Positions 41,992 to 53,303 of a stretch of DNA of 64,000 bases are shown piece after piece; the stretch's first letter is position 1; the number at the start of each line of letters is the position of its first letter. The stretch is from Serpula lacrymans var. lacrymans S7.9 (taxonomy: Eukaryota; Basidiomycota; Agaricomycetes; Boletales; Serpulaceae). Location of the stretch: positions 1,992,089 to 2,056,088 of the forward strand of contig NW_006763295.1 in the NCBI RefSeq assembly GCF_000218685.1, read 5' to 3'. Below the pieces are notes generated by a model. That model was not told where the DNA came from, searched no databases, and saw nothing but the letters and a program-made list of their open reading frames with translations. Position numbers and translations under genes: made by a program.

Positions 41992-44900
41992 AAGTCAACG
42001 GTGGTTTTATCTTGGTCTGCAGTCCCAGCAGAGTGGAGCGCCATCCGTATGTACATGTCATCTCGCTGGCTTCTCCTGAGAACTGGAAATTTCCGCGCGC
42101 AAGGGTAGCAATTTTGTTGTCTTCTCTGGTTATATATATACATACACATATTTGGGTTTGTAAAATGGGATGCATCATGCAGACAGATCAACGATAATCA
42201 TCATGATGCATTTTTTTTACCGAAACACTGTGTGTGCGGCGTCACGTCAGAGCTGTGGGTTGGGTTCTTGATGGACCCCAACATGTGAGAGGGAGCGTCA
42301 ATGACCGTGCAGATAGATGTTCGATGTTTCTACTGTGTTCTGATGATGATGATGGTACTAACCGTCATTGAGAACCTGGTGCTGTGCGATGGCGGCCGAG
42401 CGTTTCTGAGAGCTAGTCTATGAATGGGGGCGGTGGCCACACAGGTGGTTTAATTATAAGCAGAGATGGGCGCGATGTCAGGGGCCAGCGTTCAGGTCGG
42501 TCAAATATCAGGGTCCAGGCCCCGAAGGAAGAGATTGAGTAAGCAAGATCCAGGTCTCACTCAATGGACGAGTTTATTCGTTAATGGAAACGTTTTTTTT
42601 TTTTTTTGAGCTTTTAAATGAGTATAGGACGTTTGAATAACTGGAAGAGCGTCCCCAGGCCCATCTATAGCCTATTCTCCCCCCCTTTCCCCCCTGCTCC
42701 TGCCCGACAACAGAACCGGTCGTCCGCAGGCAGGCCCATTCCAGCGATGTGCATGTGCTGACGAAAGCGAAAAGAAAAGAAGAAAGAAAGAGACAAAGTG
42801 AAAACGTGAACTGGTCCGAGGCGATGGTGGAGAGATTACTATAAATAGCTAAAATGATGCGAGTGTCTGGATGCAGATGCGGCGATGATCCACAGGAAAG
42901 GAAAGGAAAGGGTGAGTGTGTGAGTGAGACCACGTTTCTGGAAAAACCGGAAAGAAAATGAATATGGAAAAACGCACGCACAGAGTATAATATTACGCCC
43001 CCCTTCGCGAGTGTGAACTTGACTTTCAACCGATCGTGTGCTTCATCCGAGTAGTTCGGAGCTACCTTGGCACCTCAGCACCTTTTTGTTTGATTTGGTT
43101 TCTACTTGGAGGTTGGGTTTGTCGAGAGATTGAGAGTGGGGGTGGGCTTGGCCGTGTTGGGTGCGATAATGGAAGGGGATGTCGCAAGGGGCGTAGTCGA
43201 GAGGCGGGACAATGGAGCCTATATGCGCTACTGTACCACGCTTTCGAGATTGCTTTTTGCCTTTTTTTTCTTTCGCTGTTTCTGATTTTGTGAAGCATGT
43301 GTTTCTGGCGTCCTTCTTTCGTCGATATGGTAGCCAGTGCGGTAAGTGCGGATAGATAACGGAGGGGGGTTTGTTGGTAGTAGATAGTAGATAGATGAGG
43401 GCATTCGAACGTCACCCGTAGTCGATCGATCACAAAGAGCTGAAGAGCCCGAGATGGTGGTGGCGCTGCGCGTGTGTGTATACCATTATAGGCTACGGAT
43501 GGAACTTAGTGACTGAACAAGGATCGTGAGACTCGCGGGAGAACTCGAAGTGTGGCGTTTCGTTTCCAGAGAGCGAATGGTATTTGCAATGAAAGTCAGA
43601 TCTCGTACGTAATTGCATTTTGACGGTGACGTAAGAGGGGACAAGGTGGATTGGATTATGTCACAGCTGTGACTGCTGTGTCGATGAGACGGAGGAGCAT
43701 CTTGGGTCAGACCTAGACTTTTGACTCAATGTCTGTCCATTTCCGAGCCTGTGCGTGTCATCGCTTTAGCCTATTGTTGTCTCAATTCTGATTAGGGAGT
43801 GCCGCTGTATACCATTACTGACTCGCTCGCAAGCACGTTCCTGCACCTCTTGAGCCATCTTCATACACTCAATTAGAAATAAGTCGCCGCCATCACGGAA
43901 ATAAAACAAAATAATAACGACAACGTGTGTGGTGTAAAAAGGCACCTCGGATCCCAGGGAGCGGAGGCATCGCCATATTGACAAACTAGCATTTGCAGAT
44001 TCAGACTGTCTTGGTGATCGAACGTTCAAAAACCGGATTTTTTTATGTGGCTGAATGCGGTTATGTGAGATAAGGAAGGCGAGGTAAAATAGATCTTGGG
44101 CTCGTATAGCCTCATCTTATCATGAAGATGGAGACTTGAGGGTTCTGGAAGAAATCGATCAGGGGCGCTTTTTGTATTGTTTGATGGCGATAACGGAGAA
44201 AGGTGAGAGGTAGGTGGCGTCCTTGAAAGCCTCAGTGCAATGATGGTGATGGTGAAAGCGGTGAGGGTCAGCCCTGAAGGACAACGGAGGAGCGGAGCCG
44301 AGGGGAAATAAATGGATATAGATAATGTAGCGATCGATGAGTGTCGGATGTTCTCAGGAGATAACGTTGCCTGCGTCACGATCAGCATGCACGATAGAAT
44401 AAGGTAATATAATGGACGAGCAACGGGCAAAGGAAATGGAAGAAATTCGCCTGTAAAAAGCTATTCCGGTAAACAAGCAAAAGGTTTGACGGGAAAAGCA
44501 AGTGGAAACGGGGTGCAAGGTGTCGGTGTTCGCAACTTCCATTTTTGAGCGACTGCACCCTGCTACAATGAGACGAGACATGACCTGTGCGATTGTGCAG
44601 AATGCTAAAGTTGTGCAGCGTGTGATTAGCTGATGCTTTGTGATTAGGATTTTTGAAATCGGACGAGTTTTTGGGATTGAGGCGTGGGGAGGGCTGTCGG
44701 ATATGAGACAGCTGGCATGTTTGGCAATCGGTAGCTGCTGGATTCCCTTGGAAGGATACAGGGACCGCGTGGAAAAGGGAGTCAAATATAGAGAGGAGTC
44801 GGAGTCGAGAGGGAACGGTTGCGGAAAGGGTCGAGACAATGCTCGCCACCTGTGATAAGGTGGATGGATCGGGAGTAATAGAGGATGGCATTGGTGAGCT

Positions 44901-45563
44901 GGAAAAGCGTTTCGCCAACGAAAAGGGACAAAAGAGGGCAAAAGCCGGAGGAGAGCGAAATTGAATTTTTCAAGGCAGTTCCGGGAACGGCTGGAGTGTT
45001 CGGCAGGAATTGAACGTTGGTGGTATTGATCCTGGCATCAGAGAGTGCACCGGTTTGAGAAGAGGAAGGGCTTCGTAACACGCTGAGAGACCGGGTGAGG
45101 GGGAGAATGCGGTAAGTGAGCCGCTGAGGCAGCCGCGGAGAGTGGCCGATGTTATCTTGAGGATGCAATCGGAACGAACAATTGTCGTAAGATGTGAACC
45201 GGACCGCGGCGAGGCCATGCTTATTAGTTTAGCGATATCTCGACAGTATGGAAAATAAAGAGGGTGTGGCGGAGGAGGGGCCAGGAGAGGAAGGACACGG
45301 GCCGTGGGCAGCCGGGGGACAGAGAGAGGTATGTTTTACCCGCCGGTTCTGTTCGGACGAAAAGAGGTATAAAGAATGTGTTTCTTGCGATATATTCCAA
45401 CTTTATTGAGAAACAGTTATAGGGCACCTATTCCTGGCTCGCACCACACCACGCTGCAGCCCAGCGAGCATATCGATCCCCGTATGAACCAGTGAGTCAA
45501 CCTAACATCCCACCCAATCCGTCTCCCTTCCATTCTTCTCCTCCCTTTGTCTTCTCTCCCATC
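41992..45563. other. 3.5-kb intergenic region
   Basis: I find no convincing gene. Frames of up to 195 codons on the minus strand (44354-44941) are Ser/Pro-rich shadows of purine-rich plus-strand sequence without motifs. There are (GGAAA)n-like runs near 42894-42910, a poly-T run at 42592-42607 and a palindrome-like CATGATG/CATCATG near 42173-42210. The right end is pyrimidine-rich (45500-45600) and is probably the leader of the arrestin gene. Confidence 0.5.
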
Positions 45564-48000
45564 ATGGCCTTTCCTCTTACTCGCCCCCCCTCCCCCTCAC
45601 GCGAACATAATAACTCCGCAGACGTAGACCACCTTTCTACCGCTCTCCATGCTGCCTTGCAGACCTTCTCTTCCGGCCCCTCTTCTCACCCACCCCAAGA
45701 CCAAGACATGTCCAGGGAGAAAGACACAAAGCCTTACATCGATATCATCGTCAGCTCAAACTGTCTCTCCCTCAAGGGCACAGGCGTAGACGTCGAATCA
45801 GCCCTCCTCTCCGGTCACGTCGCCCTCTACCTCACAGAGTCCACCTCCATCAAAGAGATCAATCTCCAGTTCAGAGGGAAAGCCAGACTCCCCGCCCCTC
45901 CCAATGAGCCGTACGTACTCTTTGTTCTCCAACAGCTCTACCACCACTCACCTTCATCCCTCGTCCAGCCTTTCACTCAACTCCTCTCATCCAATGTATA
46001 TCATATGTAACCACGACTGGACCTTTCTCGAGGGCGAAAAACGCCACAGCCACACTCTCAAGGCCGGCCGCCATCTCTTCCCCTTCCAACTCCAGCTAGG
46101 TGGCTCCCTTCCCTCTAGCATCTCCACCACTGCCTACGGTGGTGCTTCAGTCATGTACAAACTTCGCGCAGTGGCAGTCCGCCCAGGACTATCCCACAAT
46201 TTACAAACAGCCATTCCCATCTCTATCATGCGATCCTTCGCTCCAGAGGCACTGGAATACCAACAAACTCTCGAAATCGAAAACACCTGGCCAGAAAAAC
46301 TCATGTATTCCATCATGATTCCCCACAAAGCTTGGGCAATTGGCGACAAACTAACTGCCATCGTCAAGTTTTCACCCCTTGCCAAAGGGGTTCGCGTACT
46401 CACCGTCGTGACCGCCATCAACGAAATCACAAAGTTGTATGGCCGCGCTGCCTCGCAGGAGCATACCCGTAGTGTCGCCACAGCCAAACATGAGATTGTT
46501 AATGGAAAGGCGGTGCTGATGATTGAACACCATCATAGAACACGCGTGCCTTTGCTTCATGGACCTTACGGATCGGTCTCGTACACCTATTCATCTTCTA
46601 CGCCTGCCACCCCTGGTCTCTCAAATGAGCATCGTACACTCAGTTCTGGCTCGTTGACTGGTTTGGCCCAAGATTCTTCCCCTAGCGGAAGAACATCAAC
46701 CTCGAGTGATGGTGGAGTCGGAGCTTTTTCAATGTCGGCAATGACAGGCTCAGCCACCGCTTCATCGTCGAGTAGTGAGTCCAACTCCCAAGAGGAGCAG
46801 GACTCAAACGAGGATGTCGTCACTTCCATCAGCCTCACCGTCCCCCACTCTGCCACGCCTACCCACACTCAAGAACCCATCATCGTCTCTCACCGCGTCC
46901 GCTGGAGCATTCTCATCAGCAACCTTGACGGCCACACTTCCGAGCTTCGATGTTCCCTCCCCCTCCACATTCTAGATCACCGCCTTCTAGACTCCGCTCG
47001 CTCCAATACTGCAGCCACTCGCCGCATCGTGCTTGGAATATCGGAGGTCCCTGAGGAAGACTCACACGACATGGAGCTTCCGAGCTATCCTGCGCATATC
47101 CGCGATCGCGTTGCGAACATGTACCTTCCTGATGCTGCCACCATGCGCGTGTCCAATCCCTGGGTTCACAGCGGGCTTAGTCCGACGCACGTGAGCGAGA
47201 TGCAGCCCTTCACGGGGATGTGGACGCCCTCGGGCGCCTCGTCGCCGCTGCAGGCCCACCCCTTGTCGTCGCAGCTCCCGCACGTGCCCACGTCGGGGAT
47301 GAGCACGCCTCTGGACTGGGTGAACTCGGAGCTGTTGCTCTCCTTGTCGAACGAGGCGCCTACGCCCCACCCAGAGCCGAATGGCCACTCGCCGGTGCAT
47401 TCGGATCCCACGAGCCAGCCCCCCAGCACGCCCATCTCCCGACGCCCAAGCCGGCTGCCCAGTCGCGCTCCCAGCCCCGAACGGCATCACCACCACCCCA
47501 GCGCCGCATCGCCCACCATCGGCATCGGCGGCGGCGCGCCCCAGACCTTCATCCACGGCGGAAGCCAAGCGAGCAGGAACTTGCCGGGCCTGTTCACCAA
47601 CGCGATGAAACCCTTCTCGTCCTCGCTCACCTCGCCCGGCTGGCTCTCCTCCCGCTCCTCTTCGCTGTCCAACATCGCCGGGCTCACCTCGAGCAACAAC
47701 TCGGACCACGCGCACAGCTACTACCGCCGGCCCCCAGCGCCGCTGACGCCTCCAGCCGACGCGGGGGCAGGGGCGCCGACGTCGGACGCGCTGATGTGGC
47801 ATCGCGCGTTTACGGAGGTGCCGGATTATGGGATTGCGTCGAGGGGGTTTATTGGGGGTGTACCGCCGTTGACGAGTATGAGGGGCTTGCCGTCGTATGA
47901 GGAGGCGTCGTTGAGGGAGGCGGAGGGGACATCGCCGTCGGGCCAGCTCTCCATCAATTTGCGCCGGCCGAGCCCGCGTCAGGCGGCGGGGTCGCGGTGA
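45564..48000 (+). CDS. Arrestin-like trafficking adaptor (two exons)
   Basis: Exons 45564-45910 and 45969-48000, intron GTACGT...GTCCAG; 792 residues. The arrestin N-domain starts at YIDIIVSSNCLSLKGTG with GHVALYLTESTSIKEINLQFRGKA. It continues over the splice to CNHDWTFLEGEKRHSHTLKAGRHLFPF, a hallmark of fungal alpha-arrestins, then the C-domain (AIGDKLTAIVKFSPLAKGVRV...). A long Ser/Pro/Thr-rich tail follows. Such proteins recruit Rsp5/Nedd4-type ubiquitin ligases to plasma-membrane transporters. The motifs ELPSYP and GLPSYEEA resemble LPxY ligase-binding sites. The ATG at 45564 (CATCATGG) is chosen because no ATG lies in frame further upstream. Transporter targets cannot be told. GC content and codon bias rise strongly after 47150. 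Confidence 0.9.
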
Positions 48001-48870
48001 GGTGAGCGGGTTGGTTGGTTGGCGGAATGCGTTCGCTGCCCTGCATGATCTTCTCGTCTCTGTTATCTTTTTTTCCTTCTTTTTCTTCAAGGTCCTGTTG
48101 TATGAGTATGGCACGGGCATCATCGATTTTCTCCCTCCCTCTCCCTCTCTCTTTTTCTTTCTCTCTCTATTTTTTATTATTAACCTCATCATCCATAGAC
48201 TGTTTTGGGCACCCATAGAGAATTGTAACGATTGACTTATAGACGGACTATTTATTTTTTCAAGCTTTCTCATCCCAGCTCTGCATCATTCAAAGAATCG
48301 GTTGTAGGATTATTACTCCCCCCCCCTTCCTGTTGGCGCTTATAGTTATCATTTTTGTATATGTATAGTGGCGAGTATGAGATGGGGTGTATAATAGCGA
48401 GAAAATGAGGAACGGTATTGGCAGGCACTTTTGAATTTCAGCGTGTTGGGAGTTTTGAAGATAAATCCAGTAATCAAGACACCATGAGGTCGCAACGTCA
48501 TGTACGAGAGCGAAAGTAAGCCATGCGCATGAAGAAAGAGCAGCCACAACAGACTTGCAATGTGCGGTACTATGGATGCAAAGAGTGAGTCAAGGTCATG
48601 CAGTCACATGATTCAAACCATAGACGGAATCATCCGAAAGTGTGAGAGAGGCCATGTACTTTCACATTCAAAGTTCTGTCTTAGTGCGAGATGAATACAA
48701 TGATGTTGCTCGAGTTGAAAGACTGGTTAATGATCCGGAACATGCCTTGAAAAAGAGTGCATTGAGTGAGCTGTGTCCAGGATACTAAGAGTCAAGTAAC
48801 AGTGAAACAATGTGTGAGGCATAGCTCAGACCTGCTCTGTAGGAGTATGAGTATGACTTACTGGACCATG
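48001..48870. other. 3' flank of the arrestin gene and spacer
   Basis: Begins with pyrimidine-rich sequence and an AT-rich stretch (48160-48260) likely to contain the poly(A) site. No gene seen. The repeat region starts at about 48870. Confidence 0.5.
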
Positions 48871-49031
48871 TCTCCAAAGAAGGTGTGTTCATACACACAA
48901 ACAAGACTATCACAGCCATGGGTATGGCAGACTTATTTAAAGATCTTATATCATCTGTCTATGGATTACCAGAGATAGTCCTTTCTGATGGGGGGACCTT
49001 GGTTTGCTAGCAAATTTACAAAAGAACTATG
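48871..49031 (+). pseudogene. Gypsy integrase fragment, plus strand
   Basis: KEGVFIHTNKTITAMGMADL, then FKDLISSVYGLPEIVLSD and (after a shift) QIYKRTM. It matches the integrase of gypsy-5 (KEVVFIPTNKTITAARTADL..., minus strand near 50070-49920), but lies on the other strand. It is cut by LTR D at 49032. Confidence 0.75.
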
Positions 49032-49591
49032 TGTTACGATAACACAATTTTCGGACCTTTCCTTCATTTTCATTCTCCGCTTTGACCTTGTATACTTTAG
49101 CTTTCACACATGGTGCCACACGGCACTTCCCCTTTTGTTCAAACTCCTCTTTCTCACGCCGCGTTGCCTTCTTCTTATTTTAGATACAACTCTCTCACAC
49201 AGTGGAGCTGGTCATGCGGGCTAGGCCCCATGACATCATCAGCCACTGACTTTATCAACTGTACAGTACATAAGTACAAACACTCTGTATTAGTATATAT
49301 ACCCCAATAGATCCAGGAGACTCCTCAGCGAGTCCTCCTGTTGTATACCAACAAACTCTCTGCATCTTGAGGGGTAACCACTCCCTCTTCATTTCCTCTA
49401 TAGTGTGTTCCTGTGTGCGCCGGAGTAACTAACTCTTGGTTGTTACACCAATAGACCAAGGAGACTCCTCAGCGAGTCCTCCTGTTGTTAACCAACAAAC
49501 TCTCTGCAGCCTAAGGGGTAACCACTCCCTCATCATCTTCCTTATAGTGTGTTTCTGTGTGCGCCAGAGTAACTAACTCTTGGTTGTTACA
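49032..49591 (+). repeat. LTR of family D with tandem copy of its 3' part
   Basis: 49032-49448 is a full LTR (TGTTACGATAAC...TTGGTTGTTACA; TATATATA near 49295). 49449-49591 repeats the last ~140 bp (from CCAATAGACCAAGGAGACTCC to TTGGTTGTTACA) with about ten changes. The solo copy at 19003-19402 has only one. The flanks (CTATG / ATAGC) do not match. The repeated unit holds the hairpin GGAGACTC-CTCAGC-GAGTCCTCC. Confidence 0.8.
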
Positions 49592-50812
49592 ATAGCGCCT
49601 TGCGCGTTTTGTCCAAGACAGACTTCATGTCTTTGGCCATGTTCCCAGCAGCCTCGTTCTTGCTTTTACCAGGTTCTACACCCATTCTGGGGAGGTACGA
49701 TCTAGTAACCTCGAATGGTGCCTTTCCTGTAGCCGACGACTGTTTGATATTATAAGAGAACTGGGCTATCTTTAGCCACTTGGCCCAATCCGTCTGCCTG
49801 TCATTAATAAATATACGGAGGTATTGCTTCAACTCCTGGTTGAGTCTCTCCGTTTGTCCATCGGTCTGCGGATGGAACACCGTTGATAACTTAGGTTTGA
49901 TGCCCAGCATCCGGCATAACTCTTTTGTAAATTTGCTAGCAAATTGTGGCCCTCTATCGGAGATAACCATTTCTGGTAACCCATGGATAGACCATACAAA
50001 ATCTTTAAATAAATCTGCTGTACGAGCGGCAGTAATGGTTTTATTGGTGGGTATGAATACCACTTCTTTGGAGAAGCGATCTACTACCACCATTACTGAA
50101 TCATACCCATTTGACTCGGGCAGATCTGTTGTGAAATCAACCGATATATCTTGCCAGGGACCAGCTGGTATCGGATTCGGCATAAGTTTACCGGCTGGCG
50201 GTTGGTGAGAATTCTTTGCCATGGCACATCTCAGACAGGATTTTACATATTCCTATAGGTCTTTGACCATGCCAAGCCACATATAGTTTCTGGAGATCAA
50301 CTCCATTGTTCGTTGCCACCCAGGGTGCCCAGCCACTGGAGTGTCATGATGTCTATCTATTGCCTTGATCCTTGCGGACTCAGGCACATAGATTTTGTCT
50401 TTAAAATGGAAGAGTCCGTCTTCCCATAAATAGTTTTCATTGCCATCAAGGCGCGCCTTCTTTTCTGAGGAGATGTTTTTCTTGAAGTCTTCCAGAAGAT
50501 CGGAATCCTGCCCGATTCTAACATTGGCAACCCTTGATTGGTCTATCAGGGTAACACCTTTGTTATCATCTTCGATGCCGTTGGCATGATCCTCTCTTCT
50601 GGACAAAGTGTCTGCTTTCCCCACAGAGCTTCCTGGCTTATGAATTAATTTATAATTAAACCTTGACAAGTACACCACATAGCGAGCCTGCCTTTGGTTC
50701 AAGTCTCGGGCCGTCATAAAATACTCCAGATTTTTATGATCGGTCCAGATTTCAAATTGGTGCCTAGCACCTTCTAAGTAGTGCTGCCAGTGCTCTAAGG
50801 CTCTAATGATAT
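49592..50812 (-). pseudogene. Gypsy-5: RNase H and integrase fragment
   Basis: Minus-strand reading starts inside RNase H (IIRALEHWQHYLEGARHQFE, TDHKNLEYF, NQRQARYVVYLSRF). It continues through the HHCC finger (HHDTPVAGHPGWQRTMELI...) and the DDE core (VDFTTDLPES, ISDRGPQFASKF, HPQTDGQTERLNQ), and ends after NEAAGNMAKDM. One TAG stop (50255-50253) lies inside the zinc finger. It belongs to a different gypsy clade from gypsy-1 to -3. Its left side abuts LTR D and its right side the truncated copia LTR; no protease, RT core or LTR of its own is visible. Confidence 0.85.
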
Positions 50813-50868
50813 GCTCCATGGAGAACAATGGCTGCTTTGGCAGAGACCGGGTTTATCCGGTTTTGTCA
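50811..50868 (-). repeat. Truncated 3' LTR of the copia element
   Basis: 58 bp identical to 55760-55817, the first 58 bp of the copia 5' LTR. It follows a polypurine tract (AGTGGGAG on the minus strand) and stops where gypsy-5 begins. Confidence 0.85.
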
Positions 50869-50876
50869 CTCCCACT

Positions 50877-53297
50877 TCAGTGCAACCGTGATCCCATAGC
50901 TTTAGAGAATTTCCAGTGTTTTTCGTGAGTGAGGGGTTTAGTGAGAATGTCTGCAACCATATCTCCTGTAGGAACATATCTGATTACTGCCTCTCCCTTT
51001 GATACTAAGTCATCTCGGATGAAATGATATTTGCGTTGAATATGTTTTGTGCGAGCACGGAACTGCAGATCTCGTGTAAGAATGATAGCTGCTTGATTGT
51101 CACAGTGCAATGTTGTAGATCCATTTTGAGCATGTCCAATTTCTTCAAAAAATGTCTGAAGCCATGCAAGGTGTTGTCCAGCATTGCTCAATCTAATGTA
51201 CTCTGACTCCGTGGAGGATAAAGCGACCATGCTTTGTCTTTTGCTTGTCCAGGAGGTTGCTCCTCGGATGGTGATAAAGACAAACCCTGATGTTGATTGA
51301 GACGTGTCTGGGTCTCCAGACCAATCTGCATCTGAATATCCATAGAAATCCATGTCCATGGAGACATCTGTGCCATCATATCGTAGTTCCATGTCCCTGG
51401 TTGCTTTCAGATATTGGAGGACACATTTTGCAGCTTCCCAGTGATGGCTCCTTGGAGCTGAGCTATGCCTGCTTAGTATTCCAACAACGTAGGCAATGTC
51501 TGGGCGGGTTCCAAGCATGGCATACATGAGGGAGCCTACAATTGAGAGGTATGACACTTGGCGCCCTTCAATATGCATCTCGTGTTGCACAATATCTTCC
51601 CCTGGAGCATTTGCAAGGAGTTTTGATCCATGGGCCATTGATGTCCATACTGGTTTGCAGTTCTTCATTCCAGTACACTCCAGGACTGTGTCAATGTATT
51701 GGCGTTGCAATAAGGATATTGTTTTGTTTGAACAATCACGTTGGATTTCTATTCCGAGGATGTATTTTGCTTCTCCAAGGTCCCGCATTTTGAATATGGA
51801 TTCGAGTTTGGCTTTTGTGATATCCATGAATTTCCGGGATGAAGCTCCTAGGAGGAGGTCATCTACATAGACAACAACAAAGCATATTTGTTTGTTGTCC
51901 CGGAATACATAGAGACATGTTTCTGCATTTAGTCTTGTGAAACTGAGCTCCTGGAGCTTGCGATCAAAAGTTTTGTTCCATGTACGACCAGCTTGTTTTA
52001 ACCCGTAGATGGATTTCTTCAATCTCCAGCAGTATCCAGGTTGGATAGGAACACCCCCTGGAGGAAGCATGTACAGTTCTTCTTCAAGTTCTCCATTGAG
52101 ATAAGCTGTGGATACGTCCATTTGATCAAGTTCTAGGTTGTACTTTGCTGCCAGGGCTAGAATAATTTGGATTGACTCTAAGTTTGCAACAGGAGCAAAA
52201 ACCTCCTGGTAATCAATCCCCTCCCTTTGAGTAAAACCTTGTGCAACAATCCGGGGTTTGTATCTCTCAATGTTTCCGTTTTGATCAAACTTGATCCGGA
52301 ACACAGGTTTTGATGTGATGGGTTTCACCCCCTTCGGAAGTGGAACAGTGTCATATACTGCATTAGTATTGAGACTTAGGAGTTCCTCCTCCAAGGCAGA
52401 CTTCCATAATTCTCCATCCGGACGTGATAAGGCTTCCTTTAGTGTCCTTGGAAGGTCTGTGTTAGATGGACCGGTACTTGCTATTCCAGCAAAGAATGTC
52501 TCCTCTGTATCAGATGTTTCTTCATGAACCTCAGGAGTGTTAGGTTTCTCCATGGAGTCGCCATGCTGCTCTTTTCGAGACTGTTCCTCATCTAGAATCC
52601 TTTGATAATCTCGGTTTTTGTCTGCAGGACGGGTCTGGCGACTGCTTCTGCGTACTCCTAGGACTTCAGCAGGCATGACTACTCTTTTAGGAACTTGTGC
52701 AGGTACTCCAGGGAGTAGACACATTTGTGTATTTGTTGCCCCACTCACTCCTGAATCACACCTCGGAGGTGTTGGATGACTCCTTGGAGGTGTTGTATGC
52801 CTTCCAGAAGCTGATCCAATGGACAGGCTGTCTAGCTGTATTCGGACTTTTTCCACATCAGCTGGCTGTATATTGAGGGGCTGTCCTCCCACTGACTGTA
52901 ACTCTACTTTGGCTTTCCGTTCTGAAGATGGCCAGTGTTCAGGTCTTGGTTGTAGAGACTGTTGTGGAGGGTGTCTTAGCTGATCAGATGCTCCCACTGC
53001 TCTCGGAACGTCTCCACGGAGGTATTGCCCCACTGCTCTCGGAACATCTTCATGCTGATATGGTTCCATTGCTTGTGGAACATCTCCTTGGAGATGTGGT
53101 TCCATTTGTAATTCATTTGGATCTCGGATCCAAGGGTCAGGATCATCCTCCTCCAATGTTTTTTGGTCTGGATAGTGAGCATTCTCTGGAATGAGTCCCT
53201 CCCACTGATCTGTGCTATTGTCTGTGTTCCAGGGAGCAGTGTCGTCCTTTTGTACCTTTCCGGATTCATTGAATATGACATGCCGACTGGAAAACAC
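50877..53297 (-). CDS. Copia pol: integrase C-end linker, reverse transcriptase and RNase H
   Basis: An 806-codon undamaged part of the polyprotein. It begins after the TGA at 53303-53301 (SSRHVIFNESGKVQ). The linker holds three 12-residue repeats of the type EPYxxxDVPRAV (about 52990-53105). RT shows YKPRIVAQGFTQREGIDY, LDQMDVSTAYLNGELEE, SIYGLKQAGRTW and the catalytic VVYVDDLLLGAS. RNase H shows GYSDADWSGDPDTSQSTSGF, ALSSTESEYIRLS, LHCDNQAA and RTKHIQRKYHFIRD. As a piece it would need the upstream part to be made; the TGA is the barrier. Confidence 0.92.
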   Translation of the reverse strand: MFSSRHVIFNESGKVQKDDTAPWNTDNSTDQWEGLIPENAHYPDQKTLEEDDPDPWIRDPNELQMEPHLQGDVPQAMEPYQHEDVPRAVGQYLRGDVPRAVGASDQLRHPPQQSLQPRPEHWPSSERKAKVELQSVGGQPLNIQPADVEKVRIQLDSLSIGSASGRHTTPPRSHPTPPRCDSGVSGATNTQMCLLPGVPAQVPKRVVMPAEVLGVRRSSRQTRPADKNRDYQRILDEEQSRKEQHGDSMEKPNTPEVHEETSDTEETFFAGIASTGPSNTDLPRTLKEALSRPDGELWKSALEEELLSLNTNAVYDTVPLPKGVKPITSKPVFRIKFDQNGNIERYKPRIVAQGFTQREGIDYQEVFAPVANLESIQIILALAAKYNLELDQMDVSTAYLNGELEEELYMLPPGGVPIQPGYCWRLKKSIYGLKQAGRTWNKTFDRKLQELSFTRLNAETCLYVFRDNKQICFVVVYVDDLLLGASSRKFMDITKAKLESIFKMRDLGEAKYILGIEIQRDCSNKTISLLQRQYIDTVLECTGMKNCKPVWTSMAHGSKLLANAPGEDIVQHEMHIEGRQVSYLSIVGSLMYAMLGTRPDIAYVVGILSRHSSAPRSHHWEAAKCVLQYLKATRDMELRYDGTDVSMDMDFYGYSDADWSGDPDTSQSTSGFVFITIRGATSWTSKRQSMVALSSTESEYIRLSNAGQHLAWLQTFFEEIGHAQNGSTTLHCDNQAAIILTRDLQFRARTKHIQRKYHFIRDDLVSKGEAVIRYVPTGDMVADILTKPLTHEKHWKFSKAMGSRLH

Positions 53298-53303
53298 AGT
53301 TCA

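Noticed and set aside
42173..42210. CATGATG/CATCATG inverted words as a regulatory hairpin
   Set aside because: Short and imperfect; expected by chance in this length of sequence.
42574..45427. Several 80- to 195-codon frames on the minus strand (for example 44354-44941)
   Set aside because: Ser/Pro/His-rich, overlapping each other in different frames, no recognisable motif or splice pattern, and opposite purine-rich low-complexity DNA.
47062..48273. Long minus-strand frame (403 codons) opposite the arrestin gene
   Set aside because: It is Arg-rich and caused by the GC-rich 3' part of the arrestin gene; the plus-strand frame has the conserved protein.
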